The notes beneath the pieces are model-generated. The model was given only the letters and a program-made list of their open reading frames with translations, did no database searches and was not told the origin of the DNA. A stretch of DNA of 64,000 nt from Lentzea aerocolonigenes (lineage in GTDB: Bacteria > Actinomycetota > Actinomycetes > Mycobacteriales > Pseudonocardiaceae): assembly GCF_000974445.1 (NCBI RefSeq), contig NZ_BBOJ01000023.1:1-64000 (forward strand), given 5' to 3'. A program made the translations under genes and the position numbers. Each line of letters begins with the position of its first letter. Position 1 is the first letter of the stretch. Shown here piece after piece: positions 52,091 to 61,809 of this stretch.

Positions 52091-52107
52091 GGCCCGCTGA
52101 TTGTGCA
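52080..52107. promoter_or_regulatory. TGCACAA-N14-TTGTGCA inverted repeat over the pucR start
   Basis: Perfect 7-bp arms (TGCACAA 52080-52086; TTGTGCA 52101-52107) flank the pucR start codon. The repeat is 66 bp from the symporter start. It is a good candidate for the PucR operator controlling both directions. Confidence 0.65.
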
Positions 52108-52172
52108 GAACGACCACTTACCAGCGCCAGTGCGCGTTCCTACTGTGACCTGCAACCCAAGGAGGTCGCACA

Positions 52173-53597
52173 GTGGCTCTCGACTACGCGGTGATCGCCG
52201 CCTACGTGCTCGGCATGATCGGCATGGGCTGGTGGGGCATGCGCCGCGCCACCAGCAAGAGCGAGTACCTGGTCGCCGGACGCAGGCTCGGGTTCGGCAT
52301 GTACTCCGGCACCATGTCGGCCGTGGTGCTCGGCGGCGCGTCGACCATCGGCGGTGTCGGGCTCGGCTACAAGTTCGGCATCTCCGGCGCCTGGATGGTG
52401 TTCGCGATCGGCCTCGGCATCCTGCTGCTGAGCGCGTTGTTCGCGCGCAGGATCGTGCGGCTCAAGGTCTACACCGTCTCGCAGATGCTCGACCTGCGCT
52501 ACGGCGGCAACTCCAGCACGATCTCCGGCCTGGTGATGGCCGCGTACACCCTGATGCTGACGGTCACGTCCACGATCGCCTACTCGACCATCTTCAACGT
52601 CCTCTTCGGACTGCCGAAGAGCGTCGGCGTGATCATCGGCGGCAGCATCGTCGTGCTGTACAGCGTTCTCGGCGGCATGTGGTCGATCACGCTCACGGAC
52701 ATCGTGCAGTTCATCGTGAAGACCGTCGGCATCCTGTTCCTGCTGCTGCCGATCAGCCTGGCCACGGCGGGCGGGTTCGACGGCATCCAGCAGCGCCTGA
52801 ACGACCCGGCGCTCTTCGAGGTCGGCAACATCGGCGTCGACACGATCGTCACCTACCTGCTGATCTACGTGTTCGGCCTGCTGATCGGCCAGGACATCTG
52901 GCAGCGGGTGTTCACCGCCAAGTCGCCGAAGGTCGCCACCTGGGGCGGCATCACGTCTGGTGTCTACTGCCTCGTCTACGCCGTCGCCGGTGCGCTCATC
53001 GGTCTCGCGGGCAAGGCGCTGTACCCGAACATCGCGAACAAGGACGAGGCCTTCGCGACGATCGTGGAGAACCTGCTGCCGACGGGTGTGCGCGGCCTCG
53101 TGCTCGCCGCCGCGCTGGCCGCGATGATGTCCACCTCGTCCGGCGCCCTCATCGCCTGCGCCACGGTGGCGTCCAACGACATCTGGCGCCGCAGGACCGA
53201 TTCCGACGTGCACAACAACCGGATGTTCACGCTCGTGATCGGTGTCGTCGCGATCGCCATCGCGGTGGCGTTGAACGACGTCGTGGCCGCGTTGACCGTC
53301 GCCTACAACATCCTCGTCGGCGGCCTGCTGGTCGCGATCATCGGTGGCCTCGTGTGGAAGCGCGGCACCCGGCTCGGCGCGATGGTGTCGATGGCGGTCG
53401 GGTCGCTGACCGCGATCGGGTTCATGGTGTTCGTGGACGTGTACGCCAACGAAGCCATCTACTACAGCCTCGGCGCGTCCCTCGTGACGTACGTGGCGGT
53501 CAGCCTGGCGACGCCCGCCACGTCACCCGAGGTGCTGGCGAACTGGGACCGCAGGGTGGCAGGGGAATCCAGCGAAGAGGAACTGGTGAGCGCATGA
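52173..53597 (+). CDS. Sodium:solute symporter (SSS family)
   Basis: The 474-residue protein has about 12-13 helices. It has an SSS signature ([55 protein letters not shown]) and the [20 protein letters not shown] region near the Na+ site. It would import a guanidino compound or amino acid for the downstream enzymes (inference from the operon). GTG start with AAGGAGGT six bases upstream; the stop overlaps the next ATG. Confidence 0.9.
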   Translation: MALDYAVIAAYVLGMIGMGWWGMRRATSKSEYLVAGRRLGFGMYSGTMSAVVLGGASTIGGVGLGYKFGISGAWMVFAIGLGILLLSALFARRIVRLKVYTVSQMLDLRYGGNSSTISGLVMAAYTLMLTVTSTIAYSTIFNVLFGLPKSVGVIIGGSIVVLYSVLGGMWSITLTDIVQFIVKTVGILFLLLPISLATAGGFDGIQQRLNDPALFEVGNIGVDTIVTYLLIYVFGLLIGQDIWQRVFTAKSPKVATWGGITSGVYCLVYAVAGALIGLAGKALYPNIANKDEAFATIVENLLPTGVRGLVLAAALAAMMSTSSGALIACATVASNDIWRRRTDSDVHNNRMFTLVIGVVAIAIAVALNDVVAALTVAYNILVGGLLVAIIGGLVWKRGTRLGAMVSMAVGSLTAIGFMVFVDVYANEAIYYSLGASLVTYVAVSLATPATSPEVLANWDRRVAGESSEEELVSA

Positions 53598-54532
53598 TCG
53601 GCCCCGTCGACTCCTCGCAGGTCCCGCGCTACGCGGGCCCGGCGACCTTCGCCCGGCTGCCGCGCCTCGACCAGGTGGCGCACGCGGACGTCGCGGTCGT
53701 GGGAGTCCCGTTCGACACCGGCGTCTCGTACCGGCCGGGCGCGCGGTTCGCGCCCTCGGCCGTGCGGGAGGCGTCCCGGCTGCTGCGTCCCTACCACCCC
53801 GGTCTGGACGTGTCGCCGTTCGAACGCGTGCAGGTCGCGGACGGCGGGGACGTCGCGGTCAACCCGTTCCACATCGGCGAGGCCATCGAGACGATCGAGG
53901 GTGCGGCGTCGGAGCTGCAGGCCGAGGGCACGCGGCTCGTCACGATCGGCGGTGACCACACGATCGCGCTGCCGTTGCTGCGGGCGGTCTCGCGGATCCA
54001 CGGACCGGTGGCGCTGCTGCACTTCGACGCGCACCTCGACACGTGGGACACGTACTTCGGCGAGCCGTACACGCACGGCACCCCGTTCCGGCGCGCGGTC
54101 GAGGACGGCATCCTGGACACGGAGGCCATCTCGCACGTCGGCACGCGAGGTCCGTTGTACGGCAAGAAAGATCTCGAGGACGACCGGCGGCTCGGGTTCG
54201 GCATCGTGACGTCGTCGGACGTGATGCGGCGGGGCGTGGACGAGACGGTGGACGCGTTGCGGCAGCGGATCGGCGACCGGCCACTGTACGTGTCGATCGA
54301 CATCGACGTTCTGGACCCCGCGCACGCTCCCGGCACCGGAACGCCCGAGGCGGGCGGGATGACCTCGCGCGAGCTGCTGGAGATCCTGCGGGGGTTGCGG
54401 GGGCTGAACCTGGTCGGCGCGGACGTGGTCGAGGTGGCACCGGCGTACGACCACGCGGACATCACGTCGGTCGCGGCCTCGCACGTGGCGTACGACCTGG
54501 TGAGCTTGATGGCTCTGAAGGAGGGCGTGTGA
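53594..54532 (+). CDS. gbuA: Ureohydrolase: guanidinobutyrase/agmatinase
   Basis: The 312-residue protein belongs to the arginase/agmatinase family. The binuclear Mn2+ ligands are in GGDHT (about 118), [14 protein letters not shown] (about 143) and [20 protein letters not shown] (about 233). It hydrolyses a guanidine group to urea and an amine. Beside a ThDP decarboxylase and an aldehyde dehydrogenase, 4-guanidinobutyrate to 4-aminobutyrate is more likely than agmatine to putrescine. The start overlaps the symporter stop and the stop overlaps the next start. Confidence 0.85.
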   Translation: MIGPVDSSQVPRYAGPATFARLPRLDQVAHADVAVVGVPFDTGVSYRPGARFAPSAVREASRLLRPYHPGLDVSPFERVQVADGGDVAVNPFHIGEAIETIEGAASELQAEGTRLVTIGGDHTIALPLLRAVSRIHGPVALLHFDAHLDTWDTYFGEPYTHGTPFRRAVEDGILDTEAISHVGTRGPLYGKKDLEDDRRLGFGIVTSSDVMRRGVDETVDALRQRIGDRPLYVSIDIDVLDPAHAPGTGTPEAGGMTSRELLEILRGLRGLNLVGADVVEVAPAYDHADITSVAASHVAYDLVSLMALKEGV

Positions 54533-56142
54533 CTCGCAACGGTGGCGACGTCGTCGTCGAGACGTTGGAAGCCCTTGGCGCGCACACCGTGTTCGGCATT
54601 CCCGGCCAGCACGCGCTGGGGCTCTTCGACGCGCTTCGCCGGTCGGACCTGAGGTACGTCGGGTCGCGGACCGAGGTGAACGCCGCGTTCGCCGCGGACG
54701 GCCACGCGCGGATCACCGGTTCCGCGACTCCGTTGCTGGTGTCGACCGGGCCCGGCGCGTTGCAGACGCTGGCGGGGTTGCAGGAGTCGGCCGCGGCTTC
54801 CGCGCCGGTGCTGGGGATCTCGTCGCAGATCCCGTCGGCCGGGCTCGGTGGCGTGCGCGGTGGGTACCTGCACGAGCTGACCGATCAGCTGGCGTCGTTC
54901 CGGGACGTCGTGAAGCACGCGCGGGTGGTGCGGCACGCGTCGCAGATCCCGTCCGCGCTGGCCGAGGCGTGGGAGATCGCGCTGACCGCGCCGTTCGGGC
55001 CGGTGTGGGTGGAGATCCCGCAGGACGTGCTGCTCGGGCCGGCCGGTGTTCCGCCGGTGACCTCGGTGTCGTGGTCGGTGCGCGAGCTGCACCCGCGGGT
55101 GGAGCTGGTCGAGGAGGCCGTCCGGTTGCTGGACGGCGCTTCCCGGCCCGTGATCCTGGCCGGCGGTGGTGCTTTGAGGGCTTCCGACGAACTGCGGGAG
55201 CTGGCGGAGAAGCTGCGGGCGCCGGTCGTGACCACGTTCGGCGGCAAGGGGAACTTCGGCTGGGACCACCCGCTGTCCGCGCAGTCGTGGCTGGAGGACT
55301 GGCACACCACGGAGTTCCTGGCCGACGCGGACGTGCTGCTGGTCGTCGGTTCGGGGCTCGGCGAGCTGTCGAGCAACTACCGGGCGTTCCGGCCGCGCGG
55401 TGCGGTGATCCAGGTCGAGGCCGATCTCGGCAAGCTGGAGTCCAACTACCCGGCCCTGGGCATTCACGCCGACGCGCGGCACGCGTTGCGCGCGTTGACC
55501 GCCGGGGTGACCGCTCGCGACGCGGACGGTGTCGCGGAAGAACGCGTGAAAGCGTTGCTGGGCAAGGTCCGCGAACGGCTGGCGGCGCAGGAGCTCGACC
55601 TGGAGCAGCAGGTTCTCGGCGCGCTGCGGTCGGCGGTTCCGGACGGCACACCGACCTGCTGGGACATGACGATCCTGGCGTACTGGGCCTGGTCGGCGTG
55701 GGATCCGCGCGGTGGCGCGCAGTTCTCCGCCCAGGGCGCGGGCGGTCTCGGCTACGGCTTCCCCGCCGCACTGGGCGTCGCGGCCGCCGTCGACGGACCG
55801 GTGCTCGCGGTGTCCGGTGACGGCGGCGCGATGTACGGCATCTCCGAGCTCGCCACGGCGGCTCAGCACGGTTCGCGGGTGGTGTGGCTGATCGTCGACG
55901 ACGGCGGCTACGGCATCCTGCGCGAGTACATGACCGACGCGTTCGGCCAGGCCACCGCCACCGAGCTGGCGCGGCCGGACTTCGTGGCGCTCGCCGAGGC
56001 GTTCGGGGTGCCCGCCACCCGCAGCACGCCCGAGTCGCTGCGTGAAGACCTCGCCGAGGCCTTCGCCGGGGACGGACCGCACGTGGTCGTGCTTCCCGCC
56101 GTGTTGCGCATGTTCGCCCCCACGCACCTGGAGCACACGTGA
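54529..56142 (+). CDS. aruI: Thiamine diphosphate enzyme, likely 5-guanidino-2-oxopentanoate decarboxylase
   Basis: The 537-residue enzyme has the acetolactate-synthase-like three-domain plan: [20 protein letters not shown] with the catalytic Glu in [11 protein letters not shown] (Glu about 49), central [13 protein letters not shown], and the ThDP motif [18 protein letters not shown] ending in VDDGGYG about 24 residues later. In the arginine transaminase pathway this family decarboxylates 2-ketoarginine to 4-guanidinobutyraldehyde. The assignment rests on the neighbours, because the superfamily is broad. GTG start after AAGGAGGG. Confidence 0.78.
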   Translation: MTRNGGDVVVETLEALGAHTVFGIPGQHALGLFDALRRSDLRYVGSRTEVNAAFAADGHARITGSATPLLVSTGPGALQTLAGLQESAAASAPVLGISSQIPSAGLGGVRGGYLHELTDQLASFRDVVKHARVVRHASQIPSALAEAWEIALTAPFGPVWVEIPQDVLLGPAGVPPVTSVSWSVRELHPRVELVEEAVRLLDGASRPVILAGGGALRASDELRELAEKLRAPVVTTFGGKGNFGWDHPLSAQSWLEDWHTTEFLADADVLLVVGSGLGELSSNYRAFRPRGAVIQVEADLGKLESNYPALGIHADARHALRALTAGVTARDADGVAEERVKALLGKVRERLAAQELDLEQQVLGALRSAVPDGTPTCWDMTILAYWAWSAWDPRGGAQFSAQGAGGLGYGFPAALGVAAAVDGPVLAVSGDGGAMYGISELATAAQHGSRVVWLIVDDGGYGILREYMTDAFGQATATELARPDFVALAEAFGVPATRSTPESLREDLAEAFAGDGPHVVVLPAVLRMFAPTHLEHT

Positions 56143-57530
56143 TCGTCGCGAACTTCATCAACGCCAAGTCTATTTCCGCTGGTGAAACCTCGCCGTTGGT
56201 CGATCCGGCGACCGGTGAGGAGTTCGGTCGCGCCGTCGTCTCCCGGACAGCAGAGGTCGACGCCGCGGTGCGCGCGGCCGAGGCCGCCTTCCCCGCGTGG
56301 TCCCGCACGACTCCCGGCGAACGCCAGCTGGCGTTGCTGAAGCTGGCCGATCTGCTGGAGGCCAACGCTTCGGAGATCGCCGACGCGGAGATCCGCGAGA
56401 CCGGCAAGATCGCATCGGTCGTGTTCGGCGAGGAGATTCCGCAGTGCGTGGACCAGCTCCGGTTCTTCGCCGGTGCCGCCCGCGCGCTGGGCGCCGCCGC
56501 CGCGAGCGAGTACATCGCGGGCCACACGTCATACCAGCGTCGTGAGGCCGTCGGCGTGATCGCGCAGATCACGCCGTGGAACTACCCGCTGATGATGGCG
56601 GTGTGGAAGATCGCCCCGGCACTGGCGGCGGGCAACACCGTGGTGCTGAAGCCAGCCGACACCACGCCGTCGTCGTCCGTGCTGCTGGCGTCGCTCGCGG
56701 CCGAGGTCCTGCCGGCGGGCGTGTTCAACGTCGTGCTGGGCGACCGCGACACCGGCCGCCTGCTGGTGGAACACCCGGTTCCCGCCATGGTCTCGCTGAC
56801 GGGCTCCACCCGTGCCGGTGTCGAGGTGGCCCGCAGCGCCGCCGCGACCGTGAAGCGCACGCACCTAGAACTCGGCGGCAACGCGCCGGTCCTGGTGTTC
56901 GACGACGTCGACGTGGCCGCGGCGGCGGAGGGCGTCGTCGGCGCCGCCTTCTACAACGCGGGCCAGGACTGCACGGCGGCCTCTCGCGTGCTCGTGCACT
57001 CGGCGGTGCACGACGAGTTCGTCGCGGCACTGGCGAAAGCGGCGTCCGCACAGGTGCCCGGCACGGACTTCGGCCCGCTGAACAGCCAGGCCCAGCTCGA
57101 CCGCGTCCTCGGCCTGCTCGCGCGCTCCACCGCAACAGTCCACTGTGGAGGAAGGCAGCACGGGACTGCGGGTTTCTTCCTGGAGCCCACCGTGATCTCC
57201 GGGGTCGGGCAGGACGACGAGCTGGTCCAGGAGGAGGCGTTCGCGCCCGTGATCACCGTGCAGTCGTTCGCGGACGACGACGAGGCCGTCGCGCTGGCCA
57301 ACGGTGTGCCGCAGGGGCTCGCGTCCTCGATCTGGACCCGTGACACGGGCCGGGTCGCGTCGCTGAGCGCCCGGCTCGACTTCGGCATCGTGTGGGTCAA
57401 CACGCACGGGCTCGTGGCGTCCGAGATGCCGCACGGCGGGTTCGGCGCTTCCGGCTACGGCAAGGACCTGTCGCTGCACGGCCTGGAGGACTACACGCGC
57501 GTGAAGCACGTGATGATCGCGCACTACTGA
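56139..57530 (+). CDS. Aldehyde dehydrogenase, likely 4-guanidinobutyraldehyde dehydrogenase
   Basis: The 463-residue enzyme has the NAD site SLTGSTRAGVEVARS and ALDH active residues: the Glu in LELGGNAPVLVFDD (about 244) and the Cys in NAGQDCTAASR (about 277). QITPWNYPLMMAVWKIAPAL is the usual cofactor-domain stretch. It would oxidise the aldehyde made by the ThDP enzyme to 4-guanidinobutyrate. GTG start overlaps the upstream stop. A large imperfect hairpin follows the stop. Confidence 0.88.
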   Translation: MIVANFINAKSISAGETSPLVDPATGEEFGRAVVSRTAEVDAAVRAAEAAFPAWSRTTPGERQLALLKLADLLEANASEIADAEIRETGKIASVVFGEEIPQCVDQLRFFAGAARALGAAAASEYIAGHTSYQRREAVGVIAQITPWNYPLMMAVWKIAPALAAGNTVVLKPADTTPSSSVLLASLAAEVLPAGVFNVVLGDRDTGRLLVEHPVPAMVSLTGSTRAGVEVARSAAATVKRTHLELGGNAPVLVFDDVDVAAAAEGVVGAAFYNAGQDCTAASRVLVHSAVHDEFVAALAKAASAQVPGTDFGPLNSQAQLDRVLGLLARSTATVHCGGRQHGTAGFFLEPTVISGVGQDDELVQEEAFAPVITVQSFADDDEAVALANGVPQGLASSIWTRDTGRVASLSARLDFGIVWVNTHGLVASEMPHGGFGASGYGKDLSLHGLEDYTRVKHVMIAHY

Positions 57531-57603
57531 GGTTGAACGTTCAGGGTGATGCGACGGACCGGTAGCCGGGACGACCGGACCGTTCCTGACCGTCCAACCT
57601 CAG
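57527..57603. terminator. Large imperfect hairpin between convergent aldehyde dehydrogenase and adhP genes
   Basis: CTGAGGTTGAACGTTCAGG (57527-57545) and CCTGACCGTCCAACCTCAG (57585-57603) match as an inverted repeat at 17 of 19 positions. Inside are further partly complementary segments (GACGGACCGG and CCGGACCGTTC). The whole 77-bp element begins on the dehydrogenase stop codon. It can end transcripts arriving from both sides. Confidence 0.65.
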
Positions 57604-57645
57604 TGGTGATCTGCACTTGAAGCTCGCGGTGTGCGCGGTGGACCG

Positions 57646-58659
57646 TCAGAGCTCGAACACCAGCCGTGCGGGCACTCGACCGTTGAGCACGTCGTCGAAG
57701 GACTCGTTGACCTCGTCCAGTGCGCGTGTCTGCGTGATCACCCTGGTGCGACCGGCCGCGTGCAGGGCGAACACCTCGGCGAGATCCGCGCGGGTACCCA
57801 CGATCGAGCCGATGACCGAGATGCCGCCGAGCACGGTCTCGAAGATCGGGACCGTGATCGCGGCGTCGTCCGCGGGCAGCGCCACCATCACCAGCCGGCC
57901 GCCGCGGCGAAGTGACTGGAACGCCTGGGCGAACGGCTTCGGCGACGCCGCCAGCACCACGGCCACGTCGGCGCCGCCGACCTCGCGGATCGCCTCGACC
58001 GGGTCGGTCTCCGCCGCGTTCACCAGGTGGTCCGCGCCGAGTTCCGCGGCGAGGTCGAGCTTGCTCTGTTCGACGTCGACGGCGGTCACGAGGCCTCCGA
58101 CGAGTCTCGCGTACTGCACCGCCATGTGCCCGAGGCCACCGATGCCGAACACCGCGACGCGCTCCGCGGGCACCACCCTCGCCACCTTGATGGCCTTGTA
58201 GGTGGTCACCCCCGCGCACGTCAGCGGCGCCGCGTCCACCGAGGACACCGCGTCCGGGACCTCCACGACGCCGCGGGCGTGCGCGAGGGCGTATTCGGCG
58301 TAGGCACCGTCGACGGAGTACCCGCTGTTGATCTGGCTCTCGCACAGCGTCTCCCAGCCGGACACGCAGTACCGGCAGTCCCCGCAGGCCGAACCGAGCC
58401 ACGGAATGGCGACCCTCTTGCCCACCCAGTCGTCCCCGACACCGGCGCCGACGCTCTCGACGCGACCGATTCCCTCGTGACCGGGGATGAACGGGGGCTG
58501 CGGCTTGACCGGCCAGTCCCCGTGCGCCGCGTGGATGTCGGTGTGGCAGAGCCCTGACGTCTCGATCCGCACCAGCAGCTGGCCGGGACCGGGCTGGGGA
58601 ATCGGCAACTCCTGGATCTCCAACGGCTTGCCGAAGGTGGTGACGACCGCTGCTTTCAC
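57646..58659 (-). CDS. Zinc-dependent alcohol dehydrogenase (AdhP-like)
   Basis: The 337-residue MDR enzyme has catalytic zinc ligands in SGLCHTDIHAAHGDW and GHEGIGRVESVG, and structural zinc cysteines in CGDCRYCVSGWETLC. The NAD site VAVFGIGGLGHMAVQYA is typical of AdhP/AdhA-type ethanol dehydrogenases. Its gene lies 32 bp downstream of a GAF-domain regulator on the same strand, which probably controls it. Confidence 0.9.
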   Translation of the reverse strand: MKAAVVTTFGKPLEIQELPIPQPGPGQLLVRIETSGLCHTDIHAAHGDWPVKPQPPFIPGHEGIGRVESVGAGVGDDWVGKRVAIPWLGSACGDCRYCVSGWETLCESQINSGYSVDGAYAEYALAHARGVVEVPDAVSSVDAAPLTCAGVTTYKAIKVARVVPAERVAVFGIGGLGHMAVQYARLVGGLVTAVDVEQSKLDLAAELGADHLVNAAETDPVEAIREVGGADVAVVLAASPKPFAQAFQSLRRGGRLVMVALPADDAAITVPIFETVLGGISVIGSIVGTRADLAEVFALHAAGRTRVITQTRALDEVNESFDDVLNGRVPARLVFEL

Positions 58660-58691
58660 CGCGGTTTCCTTTCCTCGAAGGGAAGTTCACG

Positions 58692-59948
58692 TTAGGCACG
58701 CGGAGGCTGCGAAGACGCTGCAACCGGCCGCGGTCGAGCGGGTTCGTCCACCAGGCCGCGGGCACGCGCCGCCGCGGCCCCGTGCGCGGCGGAGCCTCGC
58801 GGCAGCTGCGTGGCGAGGGCCTGCCACGCGGTGACGTCGGCGGCGCCCCAGCCGGCGCTCACCCAACGGCGCAACAGCCCCGCGTCGCCACTGGCCAGCA
58901 CGGCACCGCGCAGCTGCTGCTCGAGCGCCGTGCGATGGTCCCGGACGAACGGAGCCTCCGACGAGGGCAGCAGAGGTCCGTCGTAGATCGCCATCGCGTC
59001 GTGCACGCTTCCCTCGGCCAGCAACGTGCTCATGACGGTGAAGTCCGCGCTCACCGGACGGCGCAGCGCGTAAGGACGTGAGTCGAGCAGCTCGTCACCG
59101 AGGACCGCCCGCAGTCGCGACATCTCGGCCCGCACGGTCGACATGCCGAGGTCCACTTCGGACAGATCGACGGCGAGGCGGCCCGCGGACCGGCCGCCCT
59201 GCGCCAGCGCGAGGACCACCAGGATCTCGCTGTGCCGCGGGCTGAGCGTCCGGACGTGTCCGTCGACCTCCAGCACGGCCTCGTCCCTGCCGAGTGCCCG
59301 GATCCGCACACCGGGCCGGGCCTTCCTCCCGCGGCCGATCAGCTCGGTCTCCGCGGCCCTGGCCGCCGCCCGCACCAGGGCCAGGGCGTAGGGGCTCGCG
59401 GCGCTCTCGTCACCGGTGATGTCCACGACACCGACGATCCGGCCGCTGCCGGGATCACGAATCGGTGCGGCGGAACACGACCACGGGTGCGCCACCTCGT
59501 TGTAGTGCTCGGCGGAGAAGACCTGCACCGGCTGCCGCAGGACGAGGGCGGTGCCCGGTGCGTTGGTGCCCGCCGAGGACTCCGACCAGCCCACTCCCTC
59601 GGCGAAGTTCATCCGCTCCGCCCGGTCGAGGGCACCGGTGCGCCCGCGGACCCACAGCAGCGTCCCGCCGGCGTCGCTGATCGCGAAGACGTGCCCGCAG
59701 TCGTCGGCCGGATCACGGAGCAACGCGTCGAACACCGGCAGCACCGGCGCCAGCGGATGCCGCGCGCGGTAGTCCGCCACCTCGTCGGCACCCATCCGCG
59801 CCGGAGGCAGCCGTCGGTCGTCACAACTCACGCGCGCCGTGGCGCACCGCCGCCACGAGCCGGCGATCATCGGGCGGACGAACGGGAGAACGGTCTTCGT
59901 GCACACGAACAGCTCGTGTGCCTTCCGCAGCGCCGACGTCGTGTCCAC
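58692..59948 (-). CDS. GAF-domain transcriptional regulator, AcoR-like without AAA+ domain
   Basis: The 418-residue protein has an N-terminal GAF-like region with NFAEGVGWSESSAGTNAPGT, VFSAEHYNEVAHPWSCSAAP and GRIVGVVDITGDESAASPYA, the pattern seen in AcoR/AcxR activators. No sigma-54 AAA+ domain follows; instead the C-terminal part (about 215-290) carries a winged-helix-like VRTLSPRHSEILVVLALAQG. The acoR-like sensor beside an alcohol dehydrogenase suggests response to an alcohol, aldehyde or acetoin. Confidence 0.8.
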   Translation of the reverse strand: MDTTSALRKAHELFVCTKTVLPFVRPMIAGSWRRCATARVSCDDRRLPPARMGADEVADYRARHPLAPVLPVFDALLRDPADDCGHVFAISDAGGTLLWVRGRTGALDRAERMNFAEGVGWSESSAGTNAPGTALVLRQPVQVFSAEHYNEVAHPWSCSAAPIRDPGSGRIVGVVDITGDESAASPYALALVRAAARAAETELIGRGRKARPGVRIRALGRDEAVLEVDGHVRTLSPRHSEILVVLALAQGGRSAGRLAVDLSEVDLGMSTVRAEMSRLRAVLGDELLDSRPYALRRPVSADFTVMSTLLAEGSVHDAMAIYDGPLLPSSEAPFVRDHRTALEQQLRGAVLASGDAGLLRRWVSAGWGAADVTAWQALATQLPRGSAAHGAAAARARGLVDEPARPRPVAASSQPPRA

Positions 59949-60113
59949 CCCTACATCCGACTCCTGGCGGGGCCCGTGCGCTCAGGGTCGAACGTCGCTC
60001 GCTGGATGACCGGAAGACCCTCTCGGCCACGGTGGAAGGCCGGGAAGTGACGGTCAGCCGAACCGTGACGCGCTCTTGACCTCAACTCAGGTTGAGCTCC
60101 TAGCGTCGATCGC

Positions 60114-61058
60114 ATGTTCGCGATTCGGCAGTACGAGTTCGGTCCGGCGGAGAACCTGCGCTTCGAGGAGGTTCCCGACCCGGAACCCGCCGCCGGGCAG
60201 GTCCGCATCACCGTGGCGGCCGCCGGCGTCCACCTCGTCGACACCACGATCCGCAAGGGCGGGTTCGGGCCCGTCAACTTCCCGATGACGCCCGGACGTG
60301 AGGTCGCCGGCGTCGTCACGGCACTCGGCGGCGGCGTCGAGGCCGAGTGGCTGGGCCGCCGGGTCGTCGCGCACCTCGGCCAGGCCAACGGCGGTTACGC
60401 CGAGCTCGCCGTCGCGAACGTGGAGGCGTTGCACGCGCTGCCGGACGACGTGTCGTTCGAGGCCGCGGTCGCGATGATCGGCACCGGGCGGACCGTCGTG
60501 GCGGTCCTGGACACCGCGAAGCTCACCGCGGACGACGTCGTGCTCGTGACGTCGGCGGCGGGTGGCATGGGGGCGCTGTTCGTGCAGGAGGCGCGCAACG
60601 TCGGTGCGCGGGTGATCGGTCTCGCGAGCGGCGAGAAGCTCGACCACGTCGTGGACAACGGCGCGGACGCCGCCATCGACTACACCCGGCCGGGCTGGGC
60701 GTCCGGCCTCAAGGACATGACCGTCGTGCTCGACGCCGTCGGCGGTGAGGTCGGCGAAACAGCGTTGCGGACGCTCGGGCCCGGTGGGCGGCAGATCATC
60801 TACGGCTGGGCGTCCGGGGAGATGACGAAGATCAGCACGGAGGCGTTGTTCGCCAACAGCCTCACCGCGACCGTCGCGCTCGGGCCCGGCCTGCTGCGAC
60901 GCGGGCTGCGGGTCCTGGAAGAGGAGTCGATGGCGGGCCTCGCGAGCGGGCGGTTCGTGCCGTCGATCAACCCGCCGTTCGCGCTCAGCGACGCAGCGAA
61001 GGCCCACGAGGCGCTCGAATCCCGTGCCACCGCGGGAAAAGTGGTGCTCAAGCCGTGA
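60114..61058 (+). CDS. Zinc-independent MDR-type quinone oxidoreductase-like protein
   Basis: The 314-residue protein has the MDR fold without the zinc ligands: MFAIRQYEFGPAENLRFEEV at the start, PMTPGREVAGVVTALGGGVE, and an NADPH site VLVTSAAGGMGALFVQEARN. This fits quinone oxidoreductase or enoyl reductase relatives. It is divergent from the GAF regulator by 165 bp and ends in a hairpin. Confidence 0.88.
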   Translation: MFAIRQYEFGPAENLRFEEVPDPEPAAGQVRITVAAAGVHLVDTTIRKGGFGPVNFPMTPGREVAGVVTALGGGVEAEWLGRRVVAHLGQANGGYAELAVANVEALHALPDDVSFEAAVAMIGTGRTVVAVLDTAKLTADDVVLVTSAAGGMGALFVQEARNVGARVIGLASGEKLDHVVDNGADAAIDYTRPGWASGLKDMTVVLDAVGGEVGETALRTLGPGGRQIIYGWASGEMTKISTEALFANSLTATVALGPGLLRRGLRVLEEESMAGLASGRFVPSINPPFALSDAAKAHEALESRATAGKVVLKP

Positions 61059-61063
61059 AGAAA

Positions 61064-61091
61064 GGGCCGCTTCCGCGCACGGAAGCGGCCC
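61064..61091. terminator. Bidirectional hairpin terminator
   Basis: GGGCCGCTTCCG (61064-61075) and CGGAAGCGGCCC (61080-61091) form a perfect 12-bp stem with a CGCA loop between the oxidoreductase and the convergent anti-sigma gene. Confidence 0.8.
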
Positions 61092-61104
61092 CTTCACCCC
61101 TCGG

Positions 61105-61809
61105 TCACGCCTGAACCGGCACCTCGACGAACTTCTTGCCCGCGAAGTTCTCGACCAGCACCGACTTGACGTCGTCCGGCGCCACCAGCGCGGCTCCGTC
61201 CAGGTTCGCACCCTCGGCGGCGCCCTTCTTGGACACCACCCAGGAACCGGCCTCCTGACGGCTGCCGTCCTTCGCCACGACGAAGATCCGGCACTTCTCG
61301 CCTTCGGGAATGCCGTTGACCGCGATGTTCGTCCGCACCCAGCCCGCCGCGGGGATGACCTTCACGGTCATCGACGCCTTGGTCACCGGGTCGGTGAACG
61401 TGGCGAGCTTGGTCCCGGCCGGATCCGGCGCCACCGTCGGTGTGGGAAGGGCCGTCACATCGGGTGACGTGGCCTTGCCGACGAAGACACCGGCGCCGAG
61501 CACCAGAGCGGCCACCACGGCCGCCGCGGCACCGAGAGCGAACTGACGACGCCGTGCGACGCCGCCTCGTTCGGCACGCACCTGGCGCAAGGTGCGCTGC
61601 AACAACAGATCGCCGCCCTCGGGCGGCCCGTCCAGCATCGCCTCCGGCGGCACCTCGCCGAGGTAGGCCTCCATCGCGCGGAGTTCCTCGAGCTCACGCG
61701 TGCAGTCGGGGCAGGACGCCAGGTGCTGGTCCATCTCGCGCACCTCCTGCTCGTCCATCGCTCCGAGAACGTAGGCACCGAGCAGCTGCGGGTCGTGCTG
61801 CGTGGTCAT
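61105..61809 (-). CDS. Zinc-finger (ZAS) anti-sigma factor, RskA-type
   Basis: The 234-residue membrane protein has a cytoplasmic ZAS motif (DQHLASCPDCTRELEEL, H-x3-C-x2-C at about 29-36), one helix (FALGAAAAVVAALVLGAGVF) and an extracytoplasmic RskA domain (WVRTNIAVNGIPEGEKCRIF; GSWVVSKKGAAEGANLDGAA). It should hold the ECF sigma factor and release it after proteolysis. Its start overlaps the sigma gene stop by 4 bp. Confidence 0.9.
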   Translation of the reverse strand: MTTQHDPQLLGAYVLGAMDEQEVREMDQHLASCPDCTRELEELRAMEAYLGEVPPEAMLDGPPEGGDLLLQRTLRQVRAERGGVARRRQFALGAAAAVVAALVLGAGVFVGKATSPDVTALPTPTVAPDPAGTKLATFTDPVTKASMTVKVIPAAGWVRTNIAVNGIPEGEKCRIFVVAKDGSRQEAGSWVVSKKGAAEGANLDGAALVAPDDVKSVLVENFAGKKFVEVPVQA

